A DNA stretch of 64,000 bases from Celeribacter indicus (GCF_000819565.1 NZ_CP004393.1:3906001-3970000), one strand, 5' to 3'. Positions 33,323 through 42,284 are shown, counted from the stretch's first letter. Numbers and translations: made by a program. Notes: a model not told the origin generated them from the letters alone.

Positions 33323-34909
33323 ATGAGCGCCCAGACGGATACGGGGCGGCAGGCAACTGCCGCCCCCACCGCATCCGCCGCCCCCGCGATCGAATTGCGC
33401 GGGATCTCCAAGGCGTTCGGCCCGGTGCAGGCCAACAGGGACATCTCCATCTCCGTCGCCAAGGGGTCCATCCACGGGATCATCGGCGAGAACGGCGCGG
33501 GGAAATCCACGCTCATGTCCATCCTCTACGGGTTCTACAAGGCCGACGCGGGGGAGATCCTGATCGACGGGCGCAGGGTGGAGATCACCGACAGCCAGGC
33601 GGCCATCGCCGCCGGGATCGGCATGGTTTTCCAGCATTTCAAGCTGGTCGAGAATTTCACCGTGCTTGAGAACGTCATCCTCGGCGCCGAGGAGGGCGGG
33701 CTCCTGAAACCGTCGCTCGCCAAGGCCCGCAGGCTGCTGAAACAGCTCTCCGACGAATACGAGCTCTCGGTCGAACCGGACGCGCTGATCGAGGATCTCT
33801 CCGTCGGCCATCAGCAGCGGGTCGAGATCCTGAAGGCGCTCTACCGGCAGGCCGACATCCTGATCCTCGACGAACCGACCGGCGTGCTGACGCCTGCGGA
33901 GGCCGACCACCTGTTCCGCATTCTCGAGGGGCTGAGGGACGAGGGCAAGACCATCATCCTGATCACCCACAAGCTGCGCGAGATCATGGAGATCACCGAC
34001 ACCGTGTCGGTCATGCGACGCGGGGAGATGACGGCGACGGTGAAGACGGCGGAAACATCGCCCGAGGAGCTCGCCGAGCTGATGGTCGGGCGCAAGGTCC
34101 TGCTGCGCGTCGACAAGAAACCCGCGCGCCCCGGCAAGCCGACGCTCGAGATCGAAAACCTGCACGTCGTGGACGACCAGGGCGTGGAGCGGGTGAAGGG
34201 CATCGACCTCAGCGTGCGCGCGGGCGAGATCCTCGGCATCGCGGGCGTCGCGGGCAATGGCCAGACCGAACTGCTCGAGGTGCTCGGCGGCTACATGGCC
34301 GGCACCGGCACGATCCGCGTGAACGGCGAGGAGATCGACCTCACCGGCGCGCATTCCGACGGCCAGTCGCGGCGCAGGCGCGGCATCTCCCACGTTCCCG
34401 AGGATCGCCATGACGAGGGGCTGATCCTCGAATTCCAGGCCTGGGAGAACATGGTCTTCGGCTATCACCACGCCCCGGAATACCAGAAGAACCGCCTCCT
34501 GATGGACAATGCCGGCATCCGCGAGATGACCCGGCGGCAGATGGAGAAGTTCGACGTCCGCCCGCCCGACCCGCGGCTCGAGGCCAAGAGCTTTTCCGGC
34601 GGCAACCAGCAGAAGATCGTGCTGGCGCGCGAGATCGACCGCAATCCCGACCTGCTCCTCGTGGGCCAGCCGACGCGCGGCGTCGATATCGGGGCGATCG
34701 AATTCATCCACCAGCAGATCGTGCAACTGCGCGACGAGGGCAAGGCCATCCTCCTCGTCTCGGTCGAGCTCGACGAGATCCTGTCCCTGTCGGACCGCAT
34801 CGCGGTGATGTTCGACGGGCGGATCATGGGCGAGCGCCTGCCCGCGGAGACGAGTGAGGGCGAGCTCGGCCTCCTGATGGCCGGGATCACCGGAGGGGAC
34901 GACCAATGA
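33323..34909 (+). CDS. ABC transporter ATPase with two nucleotide-binding domains
   Basis: Cytoplasmic ATPase subunit (528 aa) with tandem ABC domains as in sugar and nucleoside importers (RbsA/NupO type). Domain 1 has Walker A GENGAGKS and Walker B LILDEPTGVLTP, with a variant signature LSVGHQQRVEIL. Domain 2 has a degenerate Walker A (GVAGNGQTEL) and the signature SFSGGNQQKIVLAREI, a usual asymmetry in this family. ATG 12 bases after the binding-protein stop; its end overlaps the first permease by four bases. Confidence 0.95.
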   Translation: MSAQTDTGRQATAAPTASAAPAIELRGISKAFGPVQANRDISISVAKGSIHGIIGENGAGKSTLMSILYGFYKADAGEILIDGRRVEITDSQAAIAAGIGMVFQHFKLVENFTVLENVILGAEEGGLLKPSLAKARRLLKQLSDEYELSVEPDALIEDLSVGHQQRVEILKALYRQADILILDEPTGVLTPAEADHLFRILEGLRDEGKTIILITHKLREIMEITDTVSVMRRGEMTATVKTAETSPEELAELMVGRKVLLRVDKKPARPGKPTLEIENLHVVDDQGVERVKGIDLSVRAGEILGIAGVAGNGQTELLEVLGGYMAGTGTIRVNGEEIDLTGAHSDGQSRRRRGISHVPEDRHDEGLILEFQAWENMVFGYHHAPEYQKNRLLMDNAGIREMTRRQMEKFDVRPPDPRLEAKSFSGGNQQKIVLAREIDRNPDLLLVGQPTRGVDIGAIEFIHQQIVQLRDEGKAILLVSVELDEILSLSDRIAVMFDGRIMGERLPAETSEGELGLLMAGITGGDDQ

Positions 34910-36006
34910 CGAAAATGCCGAAATGGGCGGATGCCGTCCTCATCCCGCTGATCTCCATCCTGCTGGCCTTCTTCTTTTCCGGCCTCGTGATCTGGGCGAT
35001 CGGCAAGGATCCCTTCATGGCGATCCGCACGATGGTTCAGGGCGCCTTCGGCAATACAAACGGGCTCGGCTACACGCTCTATTACACGACGAATTTCATC
35101 TTTACCGGCCTGTCGGTGGCGGTGGCCTATCACGCGGGGCTGTTCAACATCGGCTCCGAAGGCCAGGCGATGCTCGGCGGGCTCGGCGTCGCGCTCGTCT
35201 GCCTCAACGTGCCCTGGCCGCACTGGACGCTCGCCCTGCCCGGCGCGATGATCGGCGGCGCGCTGTTCGGCGCCGCCTGGGCGTTCATCCCGGCCTGGCT
35301 CCAGGCGAAACGGGGCAGCCATATCGTGATCACGACGATCATGTTCAATTTCATCGCCTCCGCGCTCGTCGGCTATATCCTGCTGAACCACCTGAAGGTT
35401 CCCGGCGCCATGGCGACCGAGAGCGCGCGCTTCGGGGCCGGCGCCCACCTGCCGACCTTCCACGAGATGCTCGCCCCCTTCGGGATCGGGTTCAACCGCA
35501 ACGCGCCCGCGAACATCTCCTTCGTGGTCGCGATCCTCGCCGCGATCGCCTTCTATGTCCTGATCTGGCGCACGCGGCTCGGCTACGAGATCCGCGCCTA
35601 TGGCCAGTCGGAGACGGCGGCGAAATACGCGGGCATCAACCCGGTGCGCATCGTCATCATCGCCATGCTGATCTCCGGCGCGCTCGCGGGGCTCATGGCG
35701 ATCAACAACGTGATGGGAGAGGCCGAGCGGCTGATCGACAACGCGGTCGAGGGCGCGGGGTTCATCGGGATCGCGGTCGCGCTCATGGGGCGCAACCATC
35801 CCGTCGGCATCGTGCTCGCCGCCCTCCTGTTCGGCTTTCTCTACCAGGGCGGGGCGGAGCTCGCCTTCTGGGAATCGATCCCGCGCGAACTCGTCGTGGT
35901 CATCCAGGCGCTCGTCATCCTGTTCACCGGCGCGCTCGACAACATGGTGAGGATCCCGCTCGAAAAACTGTTCCTCGCCCTCAGTCGCCGCAGGAAGGAC
36001 GCCTGA
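34906..36006 (+). CDS. ABC transporter permease 1 (BMP system)
   Basis: Inner-membrane permease (366 aa, about ten hydrophobic segments) of the nucleoside/simple-sugar family. The signature around GLFNIGSEGQAMLGGLG and the ATPase-contact loop RLGYEIRAYGQSETAAKYAG are present. Its ATG overlaps the ATPase stop (ATGA), so the two are translated together. It pairs with permease 2 to form a heterodimeric channel. Confidence 0.95.
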   Translation: MTKMPKWADAVLIPLISILLAFFFSGLVIWAIGKDPFMAIRTMVQGAFGNTNGLGYTLYYTTNFIFTGLSVAVAYHAGLFNIGSEGQAMLGGLGVALVCLNVPWPHWTLALPGAMIGGALFGAAWAFIPAWLQAKRGSHIVITTIMFNFIASALVGYILLNHLKVPGAMATESARFGAGAHLPTFHEMLAPFGIGFNRNAPANISFVVAILAAIAFYVLIWRTRLGYEIRAYGQSETAAKYAGINPVRIVIIAMLISGALAGLMAINNVMGEAERLIDNAVEGAGFIGIAVALMGRNHPVGIVLAALLFGFLYQGGAELAFWESIPRELVVVIQALVILFTGALDNMVRIPLEKLFLALSRRRKDA

Positions 36007-36009
36007 GCC

Positions 36010-36972
36010 ATGGACTATCTCACCGTCATCCAGATCCTCGACAGCTCCTTGCGCCTCGCGACGCCGCTGCTGCTCACATGTCTCGCGGGGCTCTTCTCCG
36101 AACGGGCGGGCATCGTGGACATCGGCCTCGAGGGCAAGCTCCTCGCCGCCGCCTTCCTCTCCGGTGCCGTGGCCGCCGTCACCGGCTCGATCTGGCTCGG
36201 GCTGCTCGCGGGCGTCGCGGGATCGCTCGCCTTCTCGATGCTGCACGGGCTCGCCTCCATCACCTTCAACGGCGACCAGCTCATCTCCGGCGTCGCGCTC
36301 AACTTCCTCGCCGCCGGCCTGACCATCGTCGTCGGGCAGAGCTGGTTCGCCCTCGGCGGGCGCACGCCCTCGCTGTTCGGCGGCGGGCGGTTCGAATCCT
36401 GGAACCTGCCCTTTTCCGACGCGATGGCGAGAGTGCCGGTCATCGGTCCCGCCTATGACGAATTGATCTCCGGCCACACGGCGCTCACCTATGTCGCCCT
36501 CGCGGCCGTGCCGCTGTCGTGGTGGGTGCTCTACCGCACCCGCTTCGGCCTGCGCCTGCGCGCCGTCGGGGAAAATCCCGGCGCCGTCGACACGGCAGGC
36601 GTCTCCGTGGTGCGGCTGCGCTATGCGGCGCTCGTGATCGCGGGCGTGCTCTGCGGCCTCGCGGGCACCTACCTCGCCTCGCTCGCCGCCGGCTTCGTCA
36701 AGGACATGTCCGCCGGCCGCGGCTATATCGCCCTCGCCGCGCTCATCTTCGCAAAATGGCGGCCGTGGTACGCCCTCTGGGCAACGCTGCTCTTCGGGCT
36801 GCTGGAGGCGATCGGCAACCGTTACCAGTCGATCGCGCTCGGGGATATCGTGATCCCGGTGCAGTTCATGCAGGCCCTGCCCTATATCCTCACGGTGATC
36901 ATCCTCGCGGGGTTCGTGGGCAAGGCGATCCCGCCGCGCGCGGGCGGAAAGCCCTATGTGAAGGAACGGTGA
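36010..36972 (+). CDS. ABC transporter permease 2 (BMP system)
   Basis: Second inner-membrane permease (320 aa) of the same transporter. The family motifs LFSERAGIVDIGLEGKLL and RLRAVGENPGAVDTAGVSV are present, with eight to nine hydrophobic segments. It starts three bases after permease 1 with AGGAAGGA upstream and ends the operon. It resembles the truncated permease at the left edge of the window, which belongs to a paralogous system. Confidence 0.95.
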   Translation: MDYLTVIQILDSSLRLATPLLLTCLAGLFSERAGIVDIGLEGKLLAAAFLSGAVAAVTGSIWLGLLAGVAGSLAFSMLHGLASITFNGDQLISGVALNFLAAGLTIVVGQSWFALGGRTPSLFGGGRFESWNLPFSDAMARVPVIGPAYDELISGHTALTYVALAAVPLSWWVLYRTRFGLRLRAVGENPGAVDTAGVSVVRLRYAALVIAGVLCGLAGTYLASLAAGFVKDMSAGRGYIALAALIFAKWRPWYALWATLLFGLLEAIGNRYQSIALGDIVIPVQFMQALPYILTVIILAGFVGKAIPPRAGGKPYVKER

Positions 36973-37097
36973 TCCGATCCGGCCGGTCGGAACGGCGGGG
37001 CTGCGGCCCGGCTTTTCCTTCGCGCCTGCGGCAGAGCATTTGACGCCCGCCGCGTTTCAAGGCATTCCTGAGAAAAGACGCCGCGAGAGCCCAGCAC

Positions 37098-38006
37098 ATG
37101 CAGATATTTCTCCCCATTGCAGAAGTCTCGGTGAACGCGTTCATCCTCCTCGGCATCGGAGGTATCGTCGGCATCCTCTCCGGCATGTTCGGCGTCGGCG
37201 GCGGGTTTCTCATCACCCCGCTGCTGTTCTTCGTCGGCATTCCGCCCGCGGTCGCCGTCGCCACCTCCGCCAACCAGATCGTCGCCTCCTCCGTCTCGGG
37301 CGTCCTGACGCATTTCAAGCGCCGGACAGTGGATCTGAAGATGGGGGCCGTCCTGCTCGCCGGCGGGCTCGTCGGCTCCGCGCTCGGCATCCAGATCTTC
37401 AACATGCTCAAGGCGCTGGGGCAGGTCGACCTGCTTGTCACGCTCTGCTACGTCGTCTTCCTCGGCATCGTCGGCGTTCTCATGCTCATCGAGTCGCTCA
37501 AGGCGATCAGGCGCGCGAGGGGCCGTCCGGCCGGGCGGCCCGAGCGCAAGAAACACCTCTGGGTCCATACCCTGCCCTTCAAGATGAAATTCCGCGCCTC
37601 CGGCCTCTACATCTCCGCCATTCCGCCCGTGGGCGTCGGCATGATGGTCGGGATGCTCGGCGCGATCATGGGCGTGGGCGGCGGCTTCATCATGGTGCCC
37701 GCGATGATCTACATTCTCGGCATGCCCACGAAGGTCGTGGTGGGCACGTCACTGTTCCAGATCATCTTCACCGCCGGCTTCACCACGATGCTGCACGCCT
37801 ATACCAACCACACGGTCGACGTGCTGCTCGCCTTCCTGTTGCTCGTGGGCGGCGTCATCGGCGCGCAGATCGGCACGCAGATCGGGCTGAAGCTCAAGGC
37901 CGAACAACTCCGCATCCTGCTCGCGCTGCTCGTCCTCGCGGTCTGTCTCAAGCTCGGCATCGACCTTCTGATCCCGCCGCGCGAAGTCTATTCGATCGGG
38001 TTCTGA
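37098..38006 (+). CDS. TauE/SafE family anion exporter
   Basis: Inner-membrane protein (302 aa, about eight hydrophobic segments) of the sulfite/organosulfonate exporter family. The duplicated core is plain: GMFGVGGGFLITPLL near residue 30 and AIMGVGGGFIMVPAM near residue 190, each at the start of a four-helix repeat. The exported anion is not known. The next gene, a TIGR02186 protein, starts two bases after its stop; the two families are regularly paired, so they probably work together. Confidence 0.93.
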   Translation: MQIFLPIAEVSVNAFILLGIGGIVGILSGMFGVGGGFLITPLLFFVGIPPAVAVATSANQIVASSVSGVLTHFKRRTVDLKMGAVLLAGGLVGSALGIQIFNMLKALGQVDLLVTLCYVVFLGIVGVLMLIESLKAIRRARGRPAGRPERKKHLWVHTLPFKMKFRASGLYISAIPPVGVGMMVGMLGAIMGVGGGFIMVPAMIYILGMPTKVVVGTSLFQIIFTAGFTTMLHAYTNHTVDVLLAFLLLVGGVIGAQIGTQIGLKLKAEQLRILLALLVLAVCLKLGIDLLIPPREVYSIGF

Positions 38007-38007
38007 C

Positions 38008-38757
38008 ATGAGACGGTTCCTCGCGCTCCTCACCCTCGCCCTCGGCCTCGCCCCCCTGCCCGGCGCCGCCGAACAGGTCGTCGCCGCCCTGAGCCAGACG
38101 CAGGTTTCGGTGAACGCGAATTTCGAAGGCTCCGAGATCCTCGTCTTCGGCGCAATCAAGCGCGAGGAAACCATCCCGCGCGACAGCAATCTCGACGTGA
38201 TCGTCACCGTCGCCGGCCCCGAACAGGTCGAGACGATCCGCCGCAAGGACCGCCGTTTCGGCATCTGGATCAACGTGGAGGCGCAGGTCGTCGGGCACAC
38301 GCCCGTGTTCTACACTGTCGCCTCCACCCGCGCACTCGACGAAATCCTCCCGCCGCTCACCGACAGCCTGTGGAAGATCACCGCCGACAAGCGCATCCTG
38401 CCCGGTCTGCGCGGCCTGCCCGCCCGCGACGCGATCCTGCGGCTGCGGCGGAACGCGGATCTCTACCGCACGCGCGAGGGCGAGGTCGAACTGGTGGAGG
38501 ACACGCTGTTCCGCACCTCCATCGCCCTGCCCGCCAATATCGTCGAAGGCGGCTATGCCACGCGCATCTTCCTGCTGCGCGACGGCAAGGTGATCGACAG
38601 CTACGGCACCTCGATCGACGTGGAGAAGGTCGGGCTCGAACGCTGGCTCTACAATCTCGCCTATCGCAATGCCTTCCTCTACGGCGTGATGGCGCTGGCG
38701 GTCGCCGCCTTCTGCGGCTGGGGGGCCTCCGCGATCTTCCGGCTGATCCGCCGCTGA
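38008..38757 (+). CDS. TIGR02186 family membrane-anchored periplasmic protein
   Basis: Protein of 249 aa with a signal peptide (RRFLALLTLALGLAPLPGAA), a periplasmic domain beginning VVAALSQTQVSVNANFEGSE, and one C-terminal membrane helix (YGVMALAVAAFCGWGASAIF) with a short basic tail. This matches the TIGR02186 family of unknown function, found mainly in alphaproteobacteria beside TauE/SafE exporters, as here. It may form the periplasmic part of that transporter. It abuts the stop of the convergent helicase gene. Confidence 0.9.
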   Translation: MRRFLALLTLALGLAPLPGAAEQVVAALSQTQVSVNANFEGSEILVFGAIKREETIPRDSNLDVIVTVAGPEQVETIRRKDRRFGIWINVEAQVVGHTPVFYTVASTRALDEILPPLTDSLWKITADKRILPGLRGLPARDAILRLRRNADLYRTREGEVELVEDTLFRTSIALPANIVEGGYATRIFLLRDGKVIDSYGTSIDVEKVGLERWLYNLAYRNAFLYGVMALAVAAFCGWGASAIFRLIRR

Positions 38758-40296
38758 TCAGAGAAAGCCGTCCTCCTCCGCCTCGAGCGTGAGCGGCACG
38801 GCCACCTTCGGCTTCAGATCCTCGACCGAGAGCGGCGCGGTCGGCTTGGCCAGCATCGCCCGCGTCACCCAGAGAAGCCGCGTCTCCGCCCGCGTGATCG
38901 CCACATAGGTCAGCCGCTTCCAGAGCGGCGTGCCCGCCTCCACCCGGCCCGCCCGCGCGGCGGCGTAGATGTCGGGGGCGAAGACCTGAACATTCTCCCA
39001 TTGCGAGCCCTGCGCCTTGTGGATCGTCACCGCCGCGCCATGCAGGAAGGTCGCGCCCATCCGCGCGGCATAAGGGATGAACGGCTCCTCCTCGCCGGGA
39101 AATTCGATCTTCACGATGGAGGCCGCCGACAGGTCGGGATCCTCCGCCCCCATCACGTAGAGCCGCGAAAATCCCGGCTTGCGCCCCGGCCCCTTGTAGA
39201 CCACCTGTGCGCCCTTGATGAGCCCCCGCGCCTCCAGGTCGAGCCGCTTCTTGCGGTGCTTCATCGGCAGCTCGATCCCGTCGCAGATCAGCGGCTCGCC
39301 GGGCAGAAGCGCGTCGGCTGGCGCGTCGAAGGCGCCGCGGAATGCCTGGATAAGGCGGATCCGCGTCGCGTTGCGCCACACGAGGACGGGCGAGCGCGCC
39401 ATCAGGTCCGCTTCCACCCGCGGGGCGAAGACCACCCGCTCGTCCCGTGCCGCGGCCTCCTCCACCATGCGCTCGAAGCGATGGAAATCGACCTCAGGAT
39501 CGGCGAGCGCATGGGCGAGGTCGAGGATCGGGTTGTCGGCCTCCTGCCGGTGGATGCGGCTCAGGCTGTGGACCTGCGCCTTCGGCAGCGCGTCGAAGAT
39601 CATCTCGCCGGCCTGGTTGACCGGCGCGAGCTGGGCCGGGTCGCCGAACAGCACGAGGGTCGGAAAGATCTCCTGGAGATCCTCGAACTGGCGCTTGTCG
39701 AGCATCGAGCTTTCGTCGATGAACCCGATGTCGAGCGGATCCTCGCGCCGCTTCCAGCCGGTGATGAAATCCGACCCCCTGAGCCCCGCCGCGGCAAAGG
39801 CGCCCGGCACGGATTTATGCGTCTGGTAGAAGGCATGGGCGCGGTCGAGCGCCTCCTCGGTCAGCCCCTCGATCTGCGGCCGCTCGCCGTTGCCCGCGAG
39901 CCACTCGGCGAGATCCTCGTAGAGCGGGTCATAGACCGGCGTATAGAGGATGCGGTGGATCGTCGTCGCCGGCACCCCCCGATGGCGCAGGACCGAGGCG
40001 GCCTTGTTCGTCGGCGCAAGAATGGCGAGGGTGCGCCGTTCCTTGCGGCGTTTTCCCTCCCAGTCGCCGGACACGACCTCGACGCCTGCCTCCTCGAGCG
40101 CCTTGTAGAGCTGCGCCAGGAGCAGCGTCTTGCCCGACCCGGCCTTGCCGATGACCGCGCGCACGGCGCTCTTGCCCTGCCCCGGAGGCAGGAGCACACC
40201 CGCGTCGAGATCGACGCCCACGCCCCTCAGCATCTCGCTGACGGCGTCGAAGGCTTCGGCCTGATCGTCGGAAAGGGACAGGACTGTGCGGCTCAT
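38758..40296 (-). CDS. RecD-like ATP-dependent DNA helicase
   Basis: Superfamily 1 helicase (512 aa). Walker A is VIGKAGSGKTLLLAQLYKAL near residue 50; Walker B FIDESSMLDKRQFEDL; motif III LFGDPAQLAPV; and the C-terminal UvrD_C_2-type motif AVTIHKAQGSQWENVQV followed by YVAITRAETRLLWV. The architecture resembles RecD2-type helicases but lacks their long N-terminal region, so it is a shorter, separate group common in this family. No RecB or RecC genes are nearby. Probable role in DNA repair. Confidence 0.9.
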   Translation of the reverse strand: MSRTVLSLSDDQAEAFDAVSEMLRGVGVDLDAGVLLPPGQGKSAVRAVIGKAGSGKTLLLAQLYKALEEAGVEVVSGDWEGKRRKERRTLAILAPTNKAASVLRHRGVPATTIHRILYTPVYDPLYEDLAEWLAGNGERPQIEGLTEEALDRAHAFYQTHKSVPGAFAAAGLRGSDFITGWKRREDPLDIGFIDESSMLDKRQFEDLQEIFPTLVLFGDPAQLAPVNQAGEMIFDALPKAQVHSLSRIHRQEADNPILDLAHALADPEVDFHRFERMVEEAAARDERVVFAPRVEADLMARSPVLVWRNATRIRLIQAFRGAFDAPADALLPGEPLICDGIELPMKHRKKRLDLEARGLIKGAQVVYKGPGRKPGFSRLYVMGAEDPDLSAASIVKIEFPGEEEPFIPYAARMGATFLHGAAVTIHKAQGSQWENVQVFAPDIYAAARAGRVEAGTPLWKRLTYVAITRAETRLLWVTRAMLAKPTAPLSVEDLKPKVAVPLTLEAEEDGFL

Positions 40297-40344
40297 GGCG
40301 GCGACCCTACAGGGACGCCGCCACGGGGACCAGAGGCAAGCGTA

Positions 40345-40983
40345 TCAGGCGATGGCGCGCGTGTCCCCGAGGACCGAGCGATCGAAGGCTTCCCGGAACC
40401 ACCGCTTCGAGGTCGCGCGGTCGAACCCCGCCTTCTCGAGCGTGGGTGCGAAGACGTCCTCGTGCATCTCCCAAAGGCCCACGCCGATCGTATTGCGGCC
40501 CTCTCCGACGCGGCCGAGCACATCGGGATTGAGCCCCATCAGCGAATAGATCCGCTCCATCCGCGGGTCGAAGACCCCCACGAAATGCCGCAGGTTGAAT
40601 TCGTCCATGATCTCCCCTGCCCCGACGGTCAGCGCCGCCGTCACGCGGCGATCCGCGCCGGGCGCGAGGCAGAAGCGCGTACATTCCCAGATGAAGGGAC
40701 TCTCGATGCGCTTGCCGTCGTTGATATGGGAGAAATGGTCGTTGACCATCGTGTCCCCGGTGGTCGGCAGGAATCGCATCGAACCGCCATGGGTTCCGTC
40801 GGATTTTTGCCAGATGACATAAAGCGGGTTGATCGCGTCGTATTCGTCGCGTTCCTCGCCCGCCTCGTTCACCTTCACCTCCCATCCGAGGCGGCGTTTG
40901 AACTGGTCGGCGCGGTCGCGGAACATGGTGTCGCGCAGGCGCGGGAAATAGGCGAGATCGTCGGCGTAGATGTAGCGTAGCAT
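40345..40983 (-). CDS. Acyl-homoserine-lactone synthase (LuxI family)
   Basis: Autoinducer synthase (212 aa) that makes an N-acyl-homoserine lactone from S-adenosylmethionine and an acyl-carrier thioester. The invariant residues are all found: Arg24 and Phe28 (FRDRADQF), Trp34, Asp46 and Asp49 (DEYDAINP), Arg70 (GSMRFLPTTG), plus a Glu/Arg set in WECTRFCL. Start at 40983 with AGGAG upstream. It lies 169 bases downstream of luxR on the same strand; the gap carries its presumed promoter. The acyl chain of the signal cannot be predicted. Confidence 0.95.
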   Translation of the reverse strand: MLRYIYADDLAYFPRLRDTMFRDRADQFKRRLGWEVKVNEAGEERDEYDAINPLYVIWQKSDGTHGGSMRFLPTTGDTMVNDHFSHINDGKRIESPFIWECTRFCLAPGADRRVTAALTVGAGEIMDEFNLRHFVGVFDPRMERIYSLMGLNPDVLGRVGEGRNTIGVGLWEMHEDVFAPTLEKAGFDRATSKRWFREAFDRSVLGDTRAIA

Positions 40984-41004
40984 GGGTCTGAAGCTCCTGT
41001 TTCG

Positions 41005-41096
41005 GTCAACTGTTGATGACGCTAAGGTGCAAGTATTAACCATGTTCTGATCAAGCGGAACGCGACAGTTTCGGGGATGTTCACCCTGCGTTCACC
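41005..41096 (-). promoter_or_regulatory. luxR-luxI intergenic region with repeated motifs
   Basis: Contains a direct repeat GTTCACC at 41079-41085 and 41090-41096 (11-base phasing, one helical turn) and a small dyad TCAACTGTTGA near 41007-41017. These are candidate binding sites for the luxI promoter. No clear -35/-10 pair was recognised. Confidence 0.35.
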
Positions 41097-41152
41097 GCAC
41101 AACCGTGAGGCGCGGCCTCTCACCCGCAGGGAGAGTTGAAGATTTGAGCATT

Positions 41153-41866
41153 TCAGACGATGATAAGCCCCATCGACAGCGCCCGCGCCACCGCGTGAGT
41201 CGTGTTCATCGCCCCGAGCTTGTGGCGCGCTGATTCGATATAGACCCGCAGCGTGTGTTCCGAGATCCCCATCTCCACCGCCGCCTGCGCGCGGCTCAGC
41301 CCCTTCGCCACGTGGGTGATCGCCGACAGCTCCCGCGGCGACAGCGCCGGGCTCGCCGTCGTCTCGTCCACCGCTTCGAAGGCGAGGGCCTTCTTGTTGA
41401 ACTCATGGGCGACGATCACGAGATCCCGTTCATGGCGGGAGATCAGCCGTTCCCAGGCGTCATCGGGCACCGTGCCGTTGAGGGTGAAAAGCGCGAACTG
41501 TCCGTTCGGTCCCCGAATCGGGATGGTGTAGCCCTGATTGCCGACGCCGTGGTCGAGCGCATCGAAGAAGAAGGCCTTCGCGGCCTTGCCCGACCAGTCG
41601 AGCTGTTTCCAGTTGACCGGAGTGAACCGCTGGAAGCAGCCGAAGATGACGGGGTCGATGCGCAGGTAATCCTTTTCGAGATAGCGGTCGACCCATTCGG
41701 AGGAATAGGTTCCGGCGCCGAACCGTTCCCCCACACTGTTCACCCAATGATATACCACATGCGAAATGCCGAGCAGGTCGCGCAGCTTCTCTGTCGCGCC
41801 CTGGAAATCCCCGAATGTCTTAACTTGCTGGATATCCTCCAGAAAGCTCTGCAAATCCGCTGTCAT
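41153..41866 (-). CDS. LuxR family autoinducer-binding transcriptional regulator
   Basis: Quorum-sensing regulator (237 aa). The N-terminal autoinducer domain (about 15-160) carries the usual aromatic/Asp set: VVYHWVNSVGERF, YSSEWVDRYLEKDYLRIDPVI and the tryptophan in TPVNWKQLDW. The C-terminal LuxR helix-turn-helix is LSPRELSAITHVAKGLSRAQ through ISEHTLRVYIESARHKL. The start at 41866 lies inside the 3' end of an upstream 69-aa gene, with a weak GGAAG ribosome binding site, so translation is probably coupled. luxI follows on the same strand. Confidence 0.94.
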   Translation of the reverse strand: MTADLQSFLEDIQQVKTFGDFQGATEKLRDLLGISHVVYHWVNSVGERFGAGTYSSEWVDRYLEKDYLRIDPVIFGCFQRFTPVNWKQLDWSGKAAKAFFFDALDHGVGNQGYTIPIRGPNGQFALFTLNGTVPDDAWERLISRHERDLVIVAHEFNKKALAFEAVDETTASPALSPRELSAITHVAKGLSRAQAAVEMGISEHTLRVYIESARHKLGAMNTTHAVARALSMGLIIV

Positions 41867-42029
41867 GCGCTTCCGCCTGCTGCGACCTCTTTTCTGAACC
41901 CGCATTGGCCAGTTCGGCGGCGACGACGAGGCATGTGTCTCCCAACTGCTCCGCACTCGCCTTGAGGCCGTTCTGTTCAGCGAACGACCGCAGGTCAGTG
42001 AGAACATCAAGTATCCAATCGTTGCGCAT
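41820..42029 (-). CDS. Small conserved-looking protein upstream of luxR
   Basis: Protein of 69 aa, first gene of the luxR transcript, overlapping luxR by 47 bases in another frame. It begins MRNDWILDVLTDLRSFAEQN, continues with an amphipathic acidic helix (ASAEQLGDTCLVVAAEL) and ends in a polar tail. The ribosome binding site AAGAGG is well placed, better than that of luxR. From memory, similar short proteins occur before luxR genes of other Rhodobacteraceae, but I cannot check this. No known domain, signal peptide or membrane helix; function unknown. Confidence 0.72.
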   Translation of the reverse strand: MRNDWILDVLTDLRSFAEQNGLKASAEQLGDTCLVVAAELANAGSEKRSQQAEAHDSGFAELSGGYPAS

Positions 42030-42132
42030 GTAAACCTCTTTTCCGCTGTCCTTTTCGACACCTTTTCAACTTTAGACATGCGGTTCGCATTTTGAAATTC
42101 GCGGTTTTGCCCTCCCCATAAATGGCGAGGCC

Positions 42133-42151
42133 ATGCAGAGCAACTGCATGA
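42133..42151. promoter_or_regulatory. Lux-box-like dyad upstream of the small gene and luxR
   Basis: CATGCAGAGCAACTGCATG has perfect seven-base arms around five bases, about 105 bases upstream of the small gene's start. On the minus strand it overlaps TTGCTC, a possible -35, with TTTATG 17 bases further on. Size and symmetry are those of a LuxR-type operator, and autoregulation by the adjacent LuxR is the simplest reading. Confidence 0.5.
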
Positions 42152-42284
42152 TTTCTAATAACTCATTGATTTCATTGATCCCGCACATATGGACTTGCGC
42201 TTTTGCGCCGCCCGTCATTTCATACGGGAGTGCGCGCGCCTGATTACAACCTATAGTTGCATAATGTCAACAGAAACGAAAAAA

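Noticed and set aside
32204..34906. A 900-codon open frame on the minus strand over the BMP transporter genes
   Set aside because: Shadow frame created by high GC at third positions of the real transporter genes.
36385..36403. tRNA T-loop-like sequence GGTTCGAATCC
   Set aside because: It lies inside the second permease gene and no acceptor or anticodon stem can be built around it.
36973..37097. GC-rich inverted repeat after the BMP transporter operon as a terminator
   Set aside because: The arms pair imperfectly and cannot be defined without folding software; left out of the features.
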